Shown: positions 9,825-19,945, numbered from the stretch's first letter. The stretch is DNA of 64,000 bases from Azohydromonas lata NBRC 102462 (GCF_001571085.1 NZ_BCTC01000012.1:1-64000), one strand, 5' to 3'. Notes: generated by a model not told the origin, from the letters alone. Numbers and translations: made by a program.

Positions 9825-11267
9825 TCAGGGCGTGGCCGTCGCCGTCGAGGTGGCGTCCGGCTGCCAGCCGCCGCCCAGGGCCTTGTAGAGGCGCACATGG
9901 GCCACGGCGGCGTCGGCCTGCGCACTGGCCAGGCTGTCCTGCAGGGCAAGCTGGGTGCGCTGGGTCTGCAGCACGGTCTGGAAGTCCACCAGGCCGCCGC
10001 CGTATTGCTGGGTGGCCAGCAGCGCGGCGTTGGAGGCGGCCTCGGCCGCGCGCATGAGCGTGGCCTGGCGCTCGCGGCTGCTGCGCAGCTCCACGAGGGC
10101 GTCCTCCACCTCCTTGAGCGCATTGAGCGCCACGGACTGCAGCGTGGCCGCGGTCTGCTGCGCCGCGGCGTCCTGCGCGCGCACTTGGGCGTTGATGGCG
10201 CCACCGTCGAACAGCGGCAGCGACAGGCTGGCCAGCAGCGAGCTGACCACGGCGCCGGGGCCGGTCAGGCCGCCCACGGTGAGCGCGCTCAGGCCCAGCG
10301 AGCCGCTGAGGTTGAAGCTGGGATAGCGCGCCGCGTCGGCCTGCGTCACGCGGGCCAGCGCCGCCCGCACCCGCGCCTCGGCCGCACGCACGTCGGGGCG
10401 CTGGCGCAGGGTGTCGGTGGGCAGGCTTTGCGCAAGCGCATCCGGGGCCTTGGGAATGGCCGCCAGGGGGGTGAGCTGCTCCGCTTGGGCTTCAGCCGGC
10501 GGGCGGCCGGTGAGCACGGCCAGGGCGCTGGCGTATTGAGCGATGGCGAGCTGCAGCGACGGAATCTGCGCCTGCGTCTGCTCGGCCGCGGCGCGGGCCT
10601 GCTCGGCCTCCAGCGAGGTGGCCAGGCCGGCCTGCAGCCGCCATTGCGCGATCTGGCTGGTTTCCTGCTGGCTGGCCAGGTTGGCCTGGGCGATGGCCAG
10701 CCGCGCCTGCAGGCCGCGCAGGGTGATGAGATCCACGGCGACCTCGGCCGCCAGCGACACCTGCACGTCGGCCAGCGACAGCGCGCTGGCGGCGGCGTCT
10801 TCTTCCGCCGCGGCCACGCCGGCGCGGGTGCGGCCGAAGAGGTCAGGCTCCCAGCCCGCATCGAAGCCGGCCTGGAACTGGTTGCTGCTCACGTTGCGGG
10901 CGCGGTTGCGGCCGGCCGACGCCGAGGTGCCGACGTTGGGAACCAGCCCCGCCGCCGCGAGGTCGCGCAGAGCGCGCGCCTGCCGCAGCGTCGCTTGCGC
11001 GGACGTGACCTGCGGGCTGGCCTGCAACGCCTCTTGCACCAGGCCGGGCAGCAGCGGATCGCCGAACTGGGCCCACCAGGAGGCCGTGGCCGCCGGTGAC
11101 GCCGCCCCACCGGCGTGCTGCTGCACGGCGGTGGTGGCGTCGGTGGGAAGGGACGCGGCGGCGGTGCCGGCAGGCGGCCGGATGGCGGCGCAGCCGGAGA
11201 GCAGCGCCACCGCGGCCAGCACGGCGGCCCGCCGCAGCGCAGCGGAATGAATCACTGATTGCTTCAC
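9825..11267 (-). CDS. Outer-membrane efflux lipoprotein, NodT/OprM family
   Basis: A TolC-like outer-membrane channel of 480 residues. The signal peptide ends in the lipobox LLSGC (C26), so it should be lipid-anchored. Two related OEP repeats follow, with the family marks NVGTSASAGRNRARN near the N-terminal repeat, RPDVRAAEARVRAALARV in the middle and YGGGLVDFQTVLQTQR near the end. The start appears to be GTG at 11267. Located just upstream of the MacA-like adaptor on the same strand, it completes a tripartite efflux system and is probably co-transcribed. It could also serve the RND pump at 52.8 kb, which has no channel gene beside it. Confidence 0.92.
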   Translation of the reverse strand: MKQSVIHSAALRRAAVLAAVALLSGCAAIRPPAGTAAASLPTDATTAVQQHAGGAASPAATASWWAQFGDPLLPGLVQEALQASPQVTSAQATLRQARALRDLAAAGLVPNVGTSASAGRNRARNVSSNQFQAGFDAGWEPDLFGRTRAGVAAAEEDAAASALSLADVQVSLAAEVAVDLITLRGLQARLAIAQANLASQQETSQIAQWRLQAGLATSLEAEQARAAAEQTQAQIPSLQLAIAQYASALAVLTGRPPAEAQAEQLTPLAAIPKAPDALAQSLPTDTLRQRPDVRAAEARVRAALARVTQADAARYPSFNLSGSLGLSALTVGGLTGPGAVVSSLLASLSLPLFDGGAINAQVRAQDAAAQQTAATLQSVALNALKEVEDALVELRSSRERQATLMRAAEAASNAALLATQQYGGGLVDFQTVLQTQRTQLALQDSLASAQADAAVAHVRLYKALGGGWQPDATSTATATP

Positions 11268-11407
11268 GCCTTGAAGTTTGACCTTCGCTTGTGACGCGGC
11301 CGCTGCGCCTCCTTTGCTGCAGCGTAAAGACGCTGCGGAGGGCCTTCGCGGCGCGGTGCGCCGGTTTGCAAGGGCAAGCCGGCGGCCCTGGCGACCCAGG
11401 GCAAAGC

Positions 11408-12577
11408 TCAGGGTGGGGCCGGCGGCAGGTATTTCCAGGCGCCGTTTTCGATGCGCACCATCACGCGCGCGCGCTGGTCCAGCCCAAGGTGGTCGCGCGG
11501 CGAGAGGCTGAAGATGCCGTGCGCGCCGGCCAGCTCGTGCGTGCCCTCCAGCGCCTCGCGCAACGCGGCACGGAAATCAGCGCTGCCCGGCTGGGCTTTC
11601 CTGAGCGCCACGGGCACGGCGGCGGCGACAAGTTGCCCGGCGTCCCAGGCATGGGCGCCGAAAGTGGAGACGCTGCCCTTGCCGTGCGCGGCCTCGTACA
11701 GCGCGACGTAGGCCAGGGCGCTCTTCTTGACCGGGTGCGTGGCGGGCAGCTGCTCGGCCACCAGCACGGGACCGGCCGGCAGCAGCGTGCCTTCCACGTC
11801 CTTGCCGCCCAGGCGGATGAAATCCTCGTTGGCCACGCCGTGCGTCTGGTAGATGCGGCCGGCGTAGCCGCGGTCGCGCAGCGCCTTTTGCGGCACCAGC
11901 GCCGGCAGGCCGGCCGCGCCTATCAGCACGGCGGCGGGCCTGGCCATCAGCATGCGCAGCACCTGGGACGCGACCTGGCTTTCGGTGCGCGCGTAGCGCT
12001 CGTTGGCCACGATCTTGATGCGCTTGAGCGCTGCGGCGCGGCTGAACTCCTGGAACCAGCCCTCGCCGTAGGCGTCGTTGAAGCCGATGAAGGCCACGTT
12101 CTCCACGCCGTGGGCCGCCATGTGCTCGGCAATCGACAGCGACATGGCGATGTCGTTCTGCGCCGTCTTGAAGACCCAGCGCCGCTTGGCATCCATGGGC
12201 TCGACGATGCGGGCGCTGGCCGCCAGCGACACCATGGGCGTCTGCGTCTCGGCGGCCACGTCCATCATGGCCAGCGAGTTGGGCGCGGTGGTGGAGCCGA
12301 TGAGCACGTCCACCTTGTGCTCGGCCACCAGGCGGCGCGCGTTGGCGGCGGCGGTGGCGGGGTCGGAGGCGTCGTCCAGGACGATGTAGTTGAGCTTGTG
12401 CCCGGCCACGGCCGTGGGCAGCAGCGCGACGGTGTTCATCTCCGGAACGCCCAGCGAGGCCGCCGGGCCGGTGATGGACAGCGTGACGCCCACGTTGACG
12501 TCGGCCCAAGCCGGCACCGCCACCACGGCCGGCAGCACGGCGGCCAGGGCGATCAAGCCAAGCCTCAAGGTTTTCAT
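11408..12577 (-). CDS. ABC transporter substrate-binding protein, branched-chain amino-acid (LivJ) type
   Basis: A 389-residue periplasmic binding protein with a Sec signal peptide (MKTLRLGLIALAAVLPAVVA, cleaved after WA). The mature part begins DVNVGVTLSITGPAASLG, the usual opening of type I periplasmic binding folds (Peripla_BP_6), with the expected GxTTxxNSLAMMDVA and AFIGFNDAYGEGW segments. Ligands in this family include leucine, aromatic acids and amides; the ligand here is not predictable. No permease or ATPase of a Liv-type transporter is nearby, so it is an orphan receptor. An in-frame ATG ten codons upstream is possible but would spoil the signal peptide. Confidence 0.88.
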   Translation of the reverse strand: MKTLRLGLIALAAVLPAVVAVPAWADVNVGVTLSITGPAASLGVPEMNTVALLPTAVAGHKLNYIVLDDASDPATAAANARRLVAEHKVDVLIGSTTAPNSLAMMDVAAETQTPMVSLAASARIVEPMDAKRRWVFKTAQNDIAMSLSIAEHMAAHGVENVAFIGFNDAYGEGWFQEFSRAAALKRIKIVANERYARTESQVASQVLRMLMARPAAVLIGAAGLPALVPQKALRDRGYAGRIYQTHGVANEDFIRLGGKDVEGTLLPAGPVLVAEQLPATHPVKKSALAYVALYEAAHGKGSVSTFGAHAWDAGQLVAAAVPVALRKAQPGSADFRAALREALEGTHELAGAHGIFSLSPRDHLGLDQRARVMVRIENGAWKYLPPAPP

Positions 12578-12956
12578 GGGCCATCCACTCCCGGCGCGAA
12601 ACGGCATGCGCCGGATGCGGCACCCGGCTGTCCTGCTGGAGCGTGCATTGTGCTTGGGACGGGTTGGCCCAGGTCCGCAGCCGGGCCTTGAGGTTTCACC
12701 CCGGACCGGGAACGCAGGTCCTCGCCTGCTTGCGAACGTGCCCCGCACCACACACGGGCGTGGTGATTGCCGCAACGCAGCGAGGCTTTTGCTGCAGCGC
12801 ACACAGGCCCGCACGCCTGGTTTCGCCTCCATCTCGATGACGCCGTGTTCGGTTGCGGCCGATGGCTCAGCGCACATGCGGGTACCTGTGTGGCGACCGC
12901 CTTTGCCGGCCTGCCGCAAAACGGCTCCCGGCGCACCGACCGAGCGGCGCGGTGGC
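12578..12956. other. Gene-free stretch before the radical SAM remnant
   Basis: About 380 bases between the binding-protein gene (minus strand) and the recognisable part of a decayed radical SAM gene (plus strand). The long frames open here look like artefacts of high GC content and have no family features. The N-terminal part of the decayed gene may once have lain here, but I cannot recognise its cysteine motif. Confidence 0.5.
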
Positions 12957-13472
12957 GGAACTGTCCCTGGAGTACTACACCAGCCCCGCTGGACGAGATA
13001 CCGGGGCTGCAGAAGCTGCATCTGCAAGGGCTGGGCGAGCCCACATGCTGCATCCGCACTTCTTGGCGATGGTGGAGATGGCCGCGGCGCGGGGCATCCG
13101 GGTGTCGGCAAACATCCATCTCACGCTGCTGACGCTCGCGCGGGCGCAGCGCTGCGTGGATTCGGGCCGAGCGCGCTGTCGGTGTGGCTGGACAGCGTCA
13201 GTTGGGCATGCGGCTGCATACGCGGGCGGTGCGCACATCGAGCGGCCCGCGCTGTGACTGGCCCTGGGAGCAGCTCTACGTCACCGCGGCCGGGCAGATG
13301 CTGCCCTACTGCCTGGCTGCCAGTGCGGACCGCGCCACTTTCGGCGACGTGTTTGCGTCCTCCGATGGCCTTCAAGCCCGCTGGCACGGCGAGGAGGCCA
13401 TGGCCCTGCGCGGCGGCCCATGAATCGCCCAGCCTGTGCCGTTCCTGCGCGCTGTACCGAGGGATGTTCTGA
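12957..13472 (+). pseudogene. Decayed radical SAM/SPASM-domain protein
   Basis: Pieces of one radical SAM protein can be read in changing plus-strand frames: LSLEYYTS near 12964, then LDEIPGLQKLHLQGLGEP (12991-13044), then after a shift MLHPHFLAMVEMAAARG (from 13045) through to about 13160, then LSVWLDSV near 13195. A deletion follows and the SPASM-type tail resumes with CDWPWEQLYVTAAGQMLPYC from about 13255 to a stop near 13423, then HESPSLCRSCALYRGMF in another frame, ending at 13472. The N-terminal CX3CX2C region is missing. At least three frameshifts plus a loss of several hundred bases make sequencing error an unlikely explanation. Confidence 0.75.
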
Positions 13473-13542
13473 AGCGGACCCGAAGCGCTCAAGCGCCACG
13501 GACGCCAAGGCATCAAGACGTAGCGTGTCGAGAACTTGAACC

Positions 13543-13574
13543 CAAAAAAGAAAAGCGGCCCACAAGGGGCCGCT
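13543..13574 (-). terminator. Rho-independent terminator after tRNA-Cys
   Basis: On the minus strand an eight-pair GC-rich stem (AGCGGCCC with GGGCCGCT) is followed by TTTTCTTTTTT. It lies 27 bases past the tRNA-Cys 3' end. Confidence 0.85.
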
Positions 13575-13600
13575 GAAGATTGGGTTTATTTAGAGTTCTT

Positions 13601-13674
13601 TGGAGGCGCGGGGCGGAGTCGAACCGCCCTGGACGGATTTGCAATCCGCTGCATAACCGCTTTGCTACCGCGCC
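13601..13674 (-). tRNA. tRNA-Cys (anticodon GCA)
   Basis: Minus-strand sequence begins GGCGCGGTAGCAAAGCGG, has the anticodon stem-loop GCGGATTGCAAATCCG with GCA, T-arm GGCGGTTCGACTCCGCC and an acceptor end followed by TCCA. The length is 74 bases with CCA encoded. Confidence 0.96.
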
Positions 13675-13682
13675 GCTGCATG

Positions 13683-13708
13683 AAAAAAGGAAGCCGGGGC
13701 TTCCTTTT
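13683..13708 (-). terminator. Hairpin between tRNA-Gly and tRNA-Cys
   Basis: AAGGAAGC and GCTTCCTT pair around a short loop; on the minus strand a run of six T follows. It sits between the two tRNA genes and could end or attenuate the tRNA-Gly transcript before tRNA-Cys. Confidence 0.65.
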
Positions 13709-13715
13709 CGGTATA

Positions 13716-13791
13716 TGGAGCGGGAAACGAGGCTCGAACTCGCGACCTCAACCTTGGCAAGGTTGCGCTCTACCAACTGAGCTATTCCCGC
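13716..13791 (-). tRNA. tRNA-Gly (anticodon GCC)
   Basis: Minus-strand sequence begins GCGGGAATAGCTCAGTTGG, with anticodon stem-loop CAACCTTGCCAAGGTTG (GCC), T-arm GCGAGTTCGAGCCTCGT, and CCA encoded at the 3' end. It is 76 bases long and lies downstream of lon on the same strand. Confidence 0.97.
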
Positions 13792-13869
13792 GTTGTCTTC
13801 ACTTCACATTGCTGCTCAGCGAAGACTCGCAGTATAGACCAAATTTTTAGAACTGCGCAAGCACTTTTT

Positions 13870-16290
13870 TCAGTGCTTGATCGCTTCGCCAGTGGCCGCC
13901 GGAGCGGCCTCGGGCTTGGCGGCGTCCTTTGCCGGCAGTTCCTCGTCGGGCAGCGCTTCCGGAGCCGTTTCCAGGGCAACTTCGAGCACGCGGTCAATCC
14001 AGCGGACCGGGACGATCTCGAGCTGGTTCTTCACGTTCTCCGGGATGTCCTGGAGGTCTTTGACGTTTTCCTCGGGGATCAGCACGGTCTTGATGCCGCC
14101 GCGGTGCGCGGCCAGCAGCTTTTCCTTGAGTCCGCCGATGGCCGTCACCTCGCCGCGCAGCGTGATCTCGCCGGTCATCGCCACGTCCGCGCGCACCGGG
14201 ATACCGGTGAGCGAGGAGACGAAGGCCGTCGTCATCGCGATGCCCGCGCTGGGACCATCCTTGGGCGTGGCGCCGTCAGGCACGTGGATGTGGATGTCGC
14301 GCTTTTCGAACATCTCATCCTTGATACCCAGACGGCGGGCACGCGAGCGCACCACTGAGCGTGCGGCTTCCACCGACTCCTTCATCACGTCGCCGAGTTG
14401 GCCGGTGCGGATGATGTTGCCCTTGCCGGGCATCACCACCGACTCGATGGTCAGCAGATCGCCGCCCACTTCCGTCCAGGCCAGGCCGACCACTTGGCCC
14501 ACCTGGTTCTTCTTCTCGGCGCGACCGAAGTCGTACTTGCGCACGCCCAGGAAGTCGTGGAGGTTTTCCTCGGTCACGACGACCTTGCCTTCGTAGGTCT
14601 TGAGCAGCAGGCCCTTGACCACCTTGCGGCAGATCTTAGAGACCTCGCGCTCCAGCGAACGCACGCCGGCTTCACGCGTGTAGTAGCGCACGATGCCGCG
14701 CAGGGCGCTTTCCGTGACTTCCATCTCTTCGTCGCGCACGCCGTTGTTCTTCTGCTGCTTGGGCAGCAGGTAGCGGCGGGCGATGTTGAGCTTCTCGTCC
14801 TCGGTGTAGCCCGACAGGCGGATCACTTCCATGCGATCCAGCAGCGCGGGCGGGATGTTCATGGAGTTGGAAGTCGCCACGAACATCACGTCCGAGAGGT
14901 CGAAGTCGACCTCGACGTAGTGGTCGCTGAAGGTGTGGTTCTGCTCAGGATCCAGCACTTCCAGCAGGGCCGACGACGGGTCGCCGCGGAAATCCATGCC
15001 CAGCTTGTCGATCTCGTCGAGCAGGAACAGCGGATTGCGCGTGCCGACCTTGGTCAGGCTCTGCAGCACCTTGCCCGGCATGGAGCCGATGTAGGTGCGG
15101 CGGTGGCCACGGATCTCGGCTTCGTCACGCACGCCGCCCAGCGCCATGCGAACGAACTTGCGACCCGTGGCGCGGGCCACGCTCTGGCCCAGCGAGGTCT
15201 TGCCAACGCCCGGGGGGCCGACCAGGCACAGGATGGGCGCCTTGACCTTGTCCACGCGCTGCTGCACCGCGAGGTATTCGAGGATGCGGTCCTTGACCTT
15301 CTCCAGGCCGTAGTGGTCCTCGTTGAGCACCTCCTCGGCATGTGCCAGGTCGTGCTTGATCTTGGTCTTCTTGGCCCAGGGCAGGTTGATCAGCGTGTCG
15401 ATGTAGTTGCGCACCACGGTGGCCTCGGCCGACATGGGCGACATGAGCTTGAGCTTCTTGACCTCGCTGTCGGCCTTCTTGCGGGCCTCCTTGGGCATCT
15501 TGGCCGCGATGACCTTCTTCTCCAGCTCCTCGATGTCGGCACCTTCCTCGCCGTCGCCGAGTTCCTTCTGGATGGCCTTGACCTGCTCGTTGAGGTAGTA
15601 CTCGCGCTGGCTCTTCTCCATCTGGCGCTTGACGCGGCCGCGGATGCGCTTTTCCACCTGCAGGATGTCGACCTCGTGCTCCAGCAGCTCCAGCAGCTTC
15701 TCCAGCCGCTTGTCCACTTCGTGCAGGTCCAGCACCGACTGCTTGGCTTCGAGCTTGAGCGGCAGGTGCGCGGCGATGGTGTCGGCCAGGCGGCCGGCGT
15801 CGTCGATGCCCGCGATGGAGGTCAGGATCTCCGGCGGGATCTTCTTGTTGAGCTTGACGTACTGGTCGAACTGCTGCGTCACGGCGCGGCGCAGGGCTTC
15901 GACTTCAGGCTTGGTGTCGGTTTCCGGCGGAATGGGGCTGACCTCGGCCACGAAGTGGTCGCCGTTGTCGGTGATTTCCGTGGTCGTGGCGCGCTGCGTG
16001 CCCTCGACCAGTACCTTCACCGTGCCGTCAGGCAGCTTGAGCATCTGCAGGATGCTGGAGACGCAGCCGATCTGGAACATGTCGTCCGCCTTCGGCTCGT
16101 CCTTGCCGGCAGCCTTCTGCGCCACCAGCATGATCTGACGCCCAGCCTCCATGGCCGCTTCCAGCGCCTTGATCGACTTGGGCCGCCCCACGAACAGCGG
16201 GATCACCATGTGGGGAAACACCACGACATCGCGCAGCGGCAGCAGCGGCAGCGTGGTCGAGTCGGCGGGCAATACAGGATGTCCTGACAT
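13870..16290 (-). CDS. lon: ATP-dependent protease Lon
   Basis: A cytoplasmic AAA+ serine protease that degrades misfolded and regulatory proteins. The 806 residues comprise the N-terminal LON substrate domain (about 10-205), a coiled-coil stretch, the AAA+ module with Walker [10 protein letters not shown] and sensor motifs, and the C-terminal protease domain with the catalytic serine in PKDGPSAG and the lysine in [14 protein letters not shown]. The ATG at 16290 follows an AGAGGAA ribosome-binding site; a start nine codons upstream is less likely. The C-terminal tail is Ala/Pro/Glu-rich. Upstream lies a sigma-32-like promoter. It is the last gene of the tig-clpP-clpX-lon series. Confidence 0.98.
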   Translation of the reverse strand: MSGHPVLPADSTTLPLLPLRDVVVFPHMVIPLFVGRPKSIKALEAAMEAGRQIMLVAQKAAGKDEPKADDMFQIGCVSSILQMLKLPDGTVKVLVEGTQRATTTEITDNGDHFVAEVSPIPPETDTKPEVEALRRAVTQQFDQYVKLNKKIPPEILTSIAGIDDAGRLADTIAAHLPLKLEAKQSVLDLHEVDKRLEKLLELLEHEVDILQVEKRIRGRVKRQMEKSQREYYLNEQVKAIQKELGDGEEGADIEELEKKVIAAKMPKEARKKADSEVKKLKLMSPMSAEATVVRNYIDTLINLPWAKKTKIKHDLAHAEEVLNEDHYGLEKVKDRILEYLAVQQRVDKVKAPILCLVGPPGVGKTSLGQSVARATGRKFVRMALGGVRDEAEIRGHRRTYIGSMPGKVLQSLTKVGTRNPLFLLDEIDKLGMDFRGDPSSALLEVLDPEQNHTFSDHYVEVDFDLSDVMFVATSNSMNIPPALLDRMEVIRLSGYTEDEKLNIARRYLLPKQQKNNGVRDEEMEVTESALRGIVRYYTREAGVRSLEREVSKICRKVVKGLLLKTYEGKVVVTEENLHDFLGVRKYDFGRAEKKNQVGQVVGLAWTEVGGDLLTIESVVMPGKGNIIRTGQLGDVMKESVEAARSVVRSRARRLGIKDEMFEKRDIHIHVPDGATPKDGPSAGIAMTTAFVSSLTGIPVRADVAMTGEITLRGEVTAIGGLKEKLLAAHRGGIKTVLIPEENVKDLQDIPENVKNQLEIVPVRWIDRVLEVALETAPEALPDEELPAKDAAKPEAAPAATGEAIKH

Positions 16291-16313
16291 GGGTTCCTCT
16301 CTTTCTCCGGCCC

Positions 16314-16341
16314 ACATGGGGCCCGAGCATTGATTTACAAG
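16314..16341 (-). promoter_or_regulatory. Heat-shock (sigma-32 type) promoter of lon
   Basis: On the minus strand CTTGTAA (16335-16341) is separated by 13 bases from CCCCATGT (16314-16321). The E. coli sigma-32 consensus is CTTGAAA, 11-16 bases, CCCCATNT, so the -10 box is perfect and the -35 box has one mismatch. Transcription would start about 15-20 bases before the lon ATG. Confidence 0.7.
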
Positions 16342-16389
16342 CGGGAACGGCCGCCGCCGTGTCTGGAAAAAAGCGTCGTGAGAGCTGTC

Positions 16390-17652
16390 TCAGGCACTGG
16401 CCTTTTGCTCGCGGTACACGAGCAGCGGCTTGGCGCCCTCTTCAATGTTGTGTTCATCGACCACGACCTTGGCCACGCCGTCCAGCGTGGGCAAGTCGAA
16501 CATGGTGTCAATGAGCGCGTGCTCCATGATGGAACGCAGGCCGCGCGCGCCGGTCTTGCGCGCCAATGCCTTGCGTGCAATGGCCGACAGCGCCGAGGGG
16601 CGGATTTCCAGCTCCACACCGTCCATGCCGAACAGACGCTGGTACTGCTTGAGCAGTGCGTTCTTGGGCTCGGTGAGGATCTGCACCAGCGCGTCCTCGG
16701 TCAGTTCGCCCAGCGTGGCGACCACGGGCAGGCGGCCCACCAGTTCGGGAATCAAGCCGAACTTGATCAGGTCTTCCGGCTCGGCTTCGCGGAACAGGTC
16801 GGAGACCCGCTTCTCGCTCTTGCTGTGCACGGTGGCGGCGAAGCCGATGCCGGACTTCTCGGTGCGGTTCTGGATCACCTTCTCCAGCCCGTCGAAGGCG
16901 CCGCCGCAGATGAACAGGATGTTGGTCGTGTCGATCTGCAGGAAGTCCTGGTTCGGATGCTTGCGCCCACCCTGCGGCGGCACGCTGGCCATGGTGCCTT
17001 CCACGAGCTTGAGCAGCGCCTGCTGCACGCCCTCGCCCGAAACGTCGCGGGTGATGCTGGGGTTGTCGGCCTTGCGGCTGATCTTGTCGATCTCGTCGAT
17101 GTAGACGATGCCGCGCTGCGCACGCTCGACGTCGTAATTGCAGTTCTGCAGCAGCTTCTGAATGATGTTTTCGACGTCCTCGCCCACGTAGCCCGCCTCG
17201 GTGAGCGTGGTGGCGTCAGCGATGACGAAGGGCACGTTCAGCAGCCGCGCCAGCGTCTGCGCCAGCAGCGTCTTGCCCGAGCCGGTCGGGCCAATGAGCA
17301 GGATGTTGCTCTTGCTGAGCTCCACCTCCTCCTTGCCGCTGCCCATGTGCTTCAGGCGCTTGTAGTGGTTGTAGACCGCCACGGCCAGCGTGCGCTTGGC
17401 CACTTCCTGGCCAATCACGTATTGGTCAAGGCTGGTCTTGATTTCGCCCGGCGTAGGCAGGTCGGACTTCGCGGACTTGGCGGCGCCTTCGGGCGGCACC
17501 TCGTCGCGGATGATGTCATTGCACAGCTCGATGCACTCGTCGCAGATGAACACCGAGGGGCCGGCAATGAGCTTCTTTACCTCGTGCTGGCTCTTGCCGC
17601 AGAACGAGCAATACAGCACCTTTTCGCTTGAAGCGCCTTTTTTGTCGGCCAT
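16390..17652 (-). CDS. clpX: ATP-dependent Clp protease ATP-binding subunit ClpX
   Basis: A 420-residue AAA+ unfoldase that feeds substrates into ClpP. The N-terminal zinc-binding domain has C15, C18, C37 and C40. Walker A is GPTGSGKT at 121-128, Walker B is [10 protein letters not shown], and the [18 protein letters not shown] segment is the pore/RKH region typical of ClpX. The ClpP-contact loop IGF appears in [13 protein letters not shown] at 17652. It lies between clpP and lon on the same strand; a hairpin after clpP suggests it also has its own promoter. Confidence 0.98.
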   Translation of the reverse strand: MADKKGASSEKVLYCSFCGKSQHEVKKLIAGPSVFICDECIELCNDIIRDEVPPEGAAKSAKSDLPTPGEIKTSLDQYVIGQEVAKRTLAVAVYNHYKRLKHMGSGKEEVELSKSNILLIGPTGSGKTLLAQTLARLLNVPFVIADATTLTEAGYVGEDVENIIQKLLQNCNYDVERAQRGIVYIDEIDKISRKADNPSITRDVSGEGVQQALLKLVEGTMASVPPQGGRKHPNQDFLQIDTTNILFICGGAFDGLEKVIQNRTEKSGIGFAATVHSKSEKRVSDLFREAEPEDLIKFGLIPELVGRLPVVATLGELTEDALVQILTEPKNALLKQYQRLFGMDGVELEIRPSALSAIARKALARKTGARGLRSIMEHALIDTMFDLPTLDGVAKVVVDEHNIEEGAKPLLVYREQKASA

Positions 17653-17702
17653 GGAATTGAGGGTCGCAAATGCGCGTTGGGGGGTCGGGACAATGATAGT
17701 GC

Positions 17703-17740
17703 AATGAGAAACGGGGCTCCCCGTGTGCGGAGAGCCCCGT
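17703..17740 (-). terminator. Possible terminator after clpP
   Basis: On the minus strand a nine-pair stem (ACGGGGCTC with GAGCCCCGT) is followed by the weakly T-rich TTCTCATT. It lies between clpP and clpX, so it may partly separate them. The short T-run leaves some doubt. Confidence 0.5.
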
Positions 17741-17810
17741 CGCCCAAGGTGCTTAAGAAGACACGCCGCACGCCCTTGTCTCTCTGTCGAGGGACGTGCC
17801 GCGTGCCCGC

Positions 17811-18419
17811 TCAGGGCCGGCGATCAATAACCTGATCAATCAGCCCATAACCCTTGGCTTCGGCGGCGGACATGAAGTAGTCGCGCTCGGTGTCGGCCTG
17901 GATTTTTTCGAGCGGCTGGCCGGTGCGCTCGGCCAGGATGCGGTTGAGCTGCTCGCGGGTCTTGAGGATTTCACGGGCGTGGATCTCAATGTCCGTGGCT
18001 TGGCCCTGCGCGCCGCCCAGCGGCTGGTGGATCATGACCTTGGAGTTGGGCAGCGAGAAGCGCTTGCCCTTGGCACCGGCGGCCAGCAGGAAGGCGCCCA
18101 TGCTGGCGGCAATACCCATACAAAGTGTCGAGACGTCCGGCTTGATGAACTGCATCGTGTCGTAGATCGACATGCCCGCGCTCACGCTGCCGCCCGGCGA
18201 GTTGATGTAGAGCGAGATGTCCTTGTCCGGGTTCTCGCTTTCCAGGAACAGCAGCTGCGCCACCACCAGGTTGGCCGTTTGGTCGTTCACCGGCCCCACC
18301 AGGAAGATCACGCGCTCGCGCAGCATCCGGCTGTAGATGTCGTAAGACCGCTCGCCGCGACCCGACTGTTCGATGACGATGGGCACCATGCCCAGATTGT
18401 TCGTATCCAGCGCACTCAT
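17811..18419 (-). CDS. clpP: ATP-dependent Clp protease proteolytic subunit ClpP
   Basis: The 202-residue serine peptidase that forms the tetradecameric Clp chamber. The catalytic triad is in place: S106 in [11 protein letters not shown]131 in VMIHQPLGG and D180 in [11 protein letters not shown]. The ATG at 18419 ([10 protein letters not shown]) is preceded by AAGGA; an upstream in-frame start would add 18 residues unlike ClpP. tig ends 104 bases upstream and clpX begins 158 bases downstream on the same strand. Confidence 0.98.
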   Translation of the reverse strand: MSALDTNNLGMVPIVIEQSGRGERSYDIYSRMLRERVIFLVGPVNDQTANLVVAQLLFLESENPDKDISLYINSPGGSVSAGMSIYDTMQFIKPDVSTLCMGIAASMGAFLLAAGAKGKRFSLPNSKVMIHQPLGGAQGQATDIEIHAREILKTREQLNRILAERTGQPLEKIQADTERDYFMSAAEAKGYGLIDQVIDRRP

Positions 18420-18462
18420 GAGGATTGTCCTTACAGGGGAGGTTCCGCGACGATTATGTCGC

Positions 18463-18501
18463 GAAGAAAACAAGGGCGCCGGCCTTGCGGCGCGGCGCCC
18501 T
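18463..18501 (-). terminator. Hairpin after tig
   Basis: On the minus strand AGGGCGCCG pairs with CGGCGCCCT across an 11-base loop, followed by TTGTTTTCTTC. It lies in the tig-clpP gap and probably reduces read-through. Confidence 0.55.
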
Positions 18502-18523
18502 GCGGCCCTCTGAAAGCAAGGCC

Positions 18524-19831
18524 TTAGCCGGCCATCAGCTCCTCGAACGGCAGCGCCTTGTCGGTGACCTTGGCCTGGCCCAGGACGAACTCGGTGACGT
18601 TGTTTTCGATCACCACGGCCTCGACCTCAGCCATGCGCTGGCGGTCGCTGAGGTACCAGCGCACCACCTCGGCGGGGTTCTCGTAGCTCTGCGCCATCTC
18701 TTCGATGTGCGCCTGCAGTTGCTCCGGCTTGGCTTGCAGGTTGTTGGCACGCACCAGCTCGGCCACGACCAGACCCAGGCGCACGCGCTTCTCGGCCTGG
18801 GGCACGAAGATTTCAGCGGGGATGGGAGCCTTGTCGGCGTCCTTGATGCCGCGCTGCTTGAGGTCGGCGCGGGCGCCTTCGGTCATGCGGGCGACTTCGT
18901 CTTCCACCAGCGCCTTGGGCAGATCCAGCTCGGCGGCCTTGACCAGCGCGTCCATCACGGCGGCCTTGTTCTTGGCCTGCACGCGGAACTTGACCTCGCG
19001 CTCCAGGTTCTTCTTGATGTCGCTGCGCAGCGCTTCGACCGTGCCTTCGGCAATGCCCAGCGACTTGGCGAATTCCTCGTCCACCGCCGGCAGGTTCTGC
19101 AGCTCGATCTTCTTCATCGTGACCAGGAAGTCGGCTTCCTTGCCCGCGACGTCCTTGCCGTGATAGTCCTCGGGGAACTGCAGCGGGAAGGTCTTGCTCT
19201 CGCCGGTCTTCATGCCGCGCACGGCCTTGTCGAACTGCTCCAGCATCTGGCCTTCGCCGATGATGAACTGGAAGCCCTCGGCCTTGCCGCCGGCGAAAGG
19301 CTCGCCGTCGATCTTGCCTTCGAAGTCGATGGTGACGCGGTCGCCCTCGGCGGCGCCTTCCTCGGCGGCACGCTCGGCGAAGCTGCGGCGCTGCTTGCGC
19401 AGGATGTCCAGGGTCTTGTCGATGGCTTCGTCGCTGACCTCGGTGGCCACGCGCTCGACCTCGGCGCCAGCCAGGTCGCCGATCTTCACGTCCGGGTAGA
19501 CCTCGAAGGTCGCGTCGAAGGCGAGCTGGCCTTCACCGGCCTCGTCCTTCTGCGTGATCTTGGGCGCGCCGGCCACACGCAGCTTGGCCTCGGTGGCGGC
19601 GTTGGCGAAGGCCTCGCCCACCTTGTCGTTCATGACCTCGTACTGCACCGAGAAGCCATAGCGCTGAGCGACCACGCTCATCGGAACCTTGCCCGGACGG
19701 AAGCCGTCGGCCTTGACGGTGCGCGACAGCTTCTTCAAGCGCGACTGCACCTCGTTGTTGATGGCGTCAGCGGGCAGCGTCAGCGTGATGCGGCGCTCCA
19801 GCTTCTCGAGGGTTTCCACTTGGACCGTCAT
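18524..19831 (-). CDS. tig: Trigger factor
   Basis: The ribosome-bound chaperone and peptidyl-prolyl isomerase that meets nascent chains. The 435 residues hold the ribosome-binding N-domain with the signature GFRPGKVP (residues about 44-51), the FKBP-like domain around [21 protein letters not shown], and the helical C-domain. The first gene of the tig-clpP-clpX-lon group; tRNA-Leu(UAG) lies only 26 bases upstream on the same strand, so the tRNA may be cut from the same transcript. Confidence 0.98.
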   Translation of the reverse strand: MTVQVETLEKLERRITLTLPADAINNEVQSRLKKLSRTVKADGFRPGKVPMSVVAQRYGFSVQYEVMNDKVGEAFANAATEAKLRVAGAPKITQKDEAGEGQLAFDATFEVYPDVKIGDLAGAEVERVATEVSDEAIDKTLDILRKQRRSFAERAAEEGAAEGDRVTIDFEGKIDGEPFAGGKAEGFQFIIGEGQMLEQFDKAVRGMKTGESKTFPLQFPEDYHGKDVAGKEADFLVTMKKIELQNLPAVDEEFAKSLGIAEGTVEALRSDIKKNLEREVKFRVQAKNKAAVMDALVKAAELDLPKALVEDEVARMTEGARADLKQRGIKDADKAPIPAEIFVPQAEKRVRLGLVVAELVRANNLQAKPEQLQAHIEEMAQSYENPAEVVRWYLSDRQRMAEVEAVVIENNVTEFVLGQAKVTDKALPFEELMAG

Positions 19832-19857
19832 GATGTCGTGCTCTTTCGTTGCTTGTG

Positions 19858-19945
19858 TGGTGCGCGGGGCCGGACTCGAACCGGCACGCCATTGCTGGCG
19901 TCAGGACCTAAACCTGGTGCGTCTACCAATTTCGCCACCCGCGCC
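19858..19945 (-). tRNA. tRNA-Leu (anticodon UAG)
   Basis: Minus-strand sequence begins GGCGCGGGTGGCGAAATTGG, has anticodon loop with UAG in CAGGTTTAGGTCCTG, a long class II variable arm, T-arm CCGGTTCGAGTCCGG and encoded CCA. The length is 88 bases. It stands directly before tig. Confidence 0.96.

Noticed and set aside
12390..13472. One long plus-strand frame covering the region after the binding-protein gene
   Set aside because: Only its last 17 codons match the radical SAM family; the other family pieces are in different frames. The region is a broken gene and not one intact ORF.
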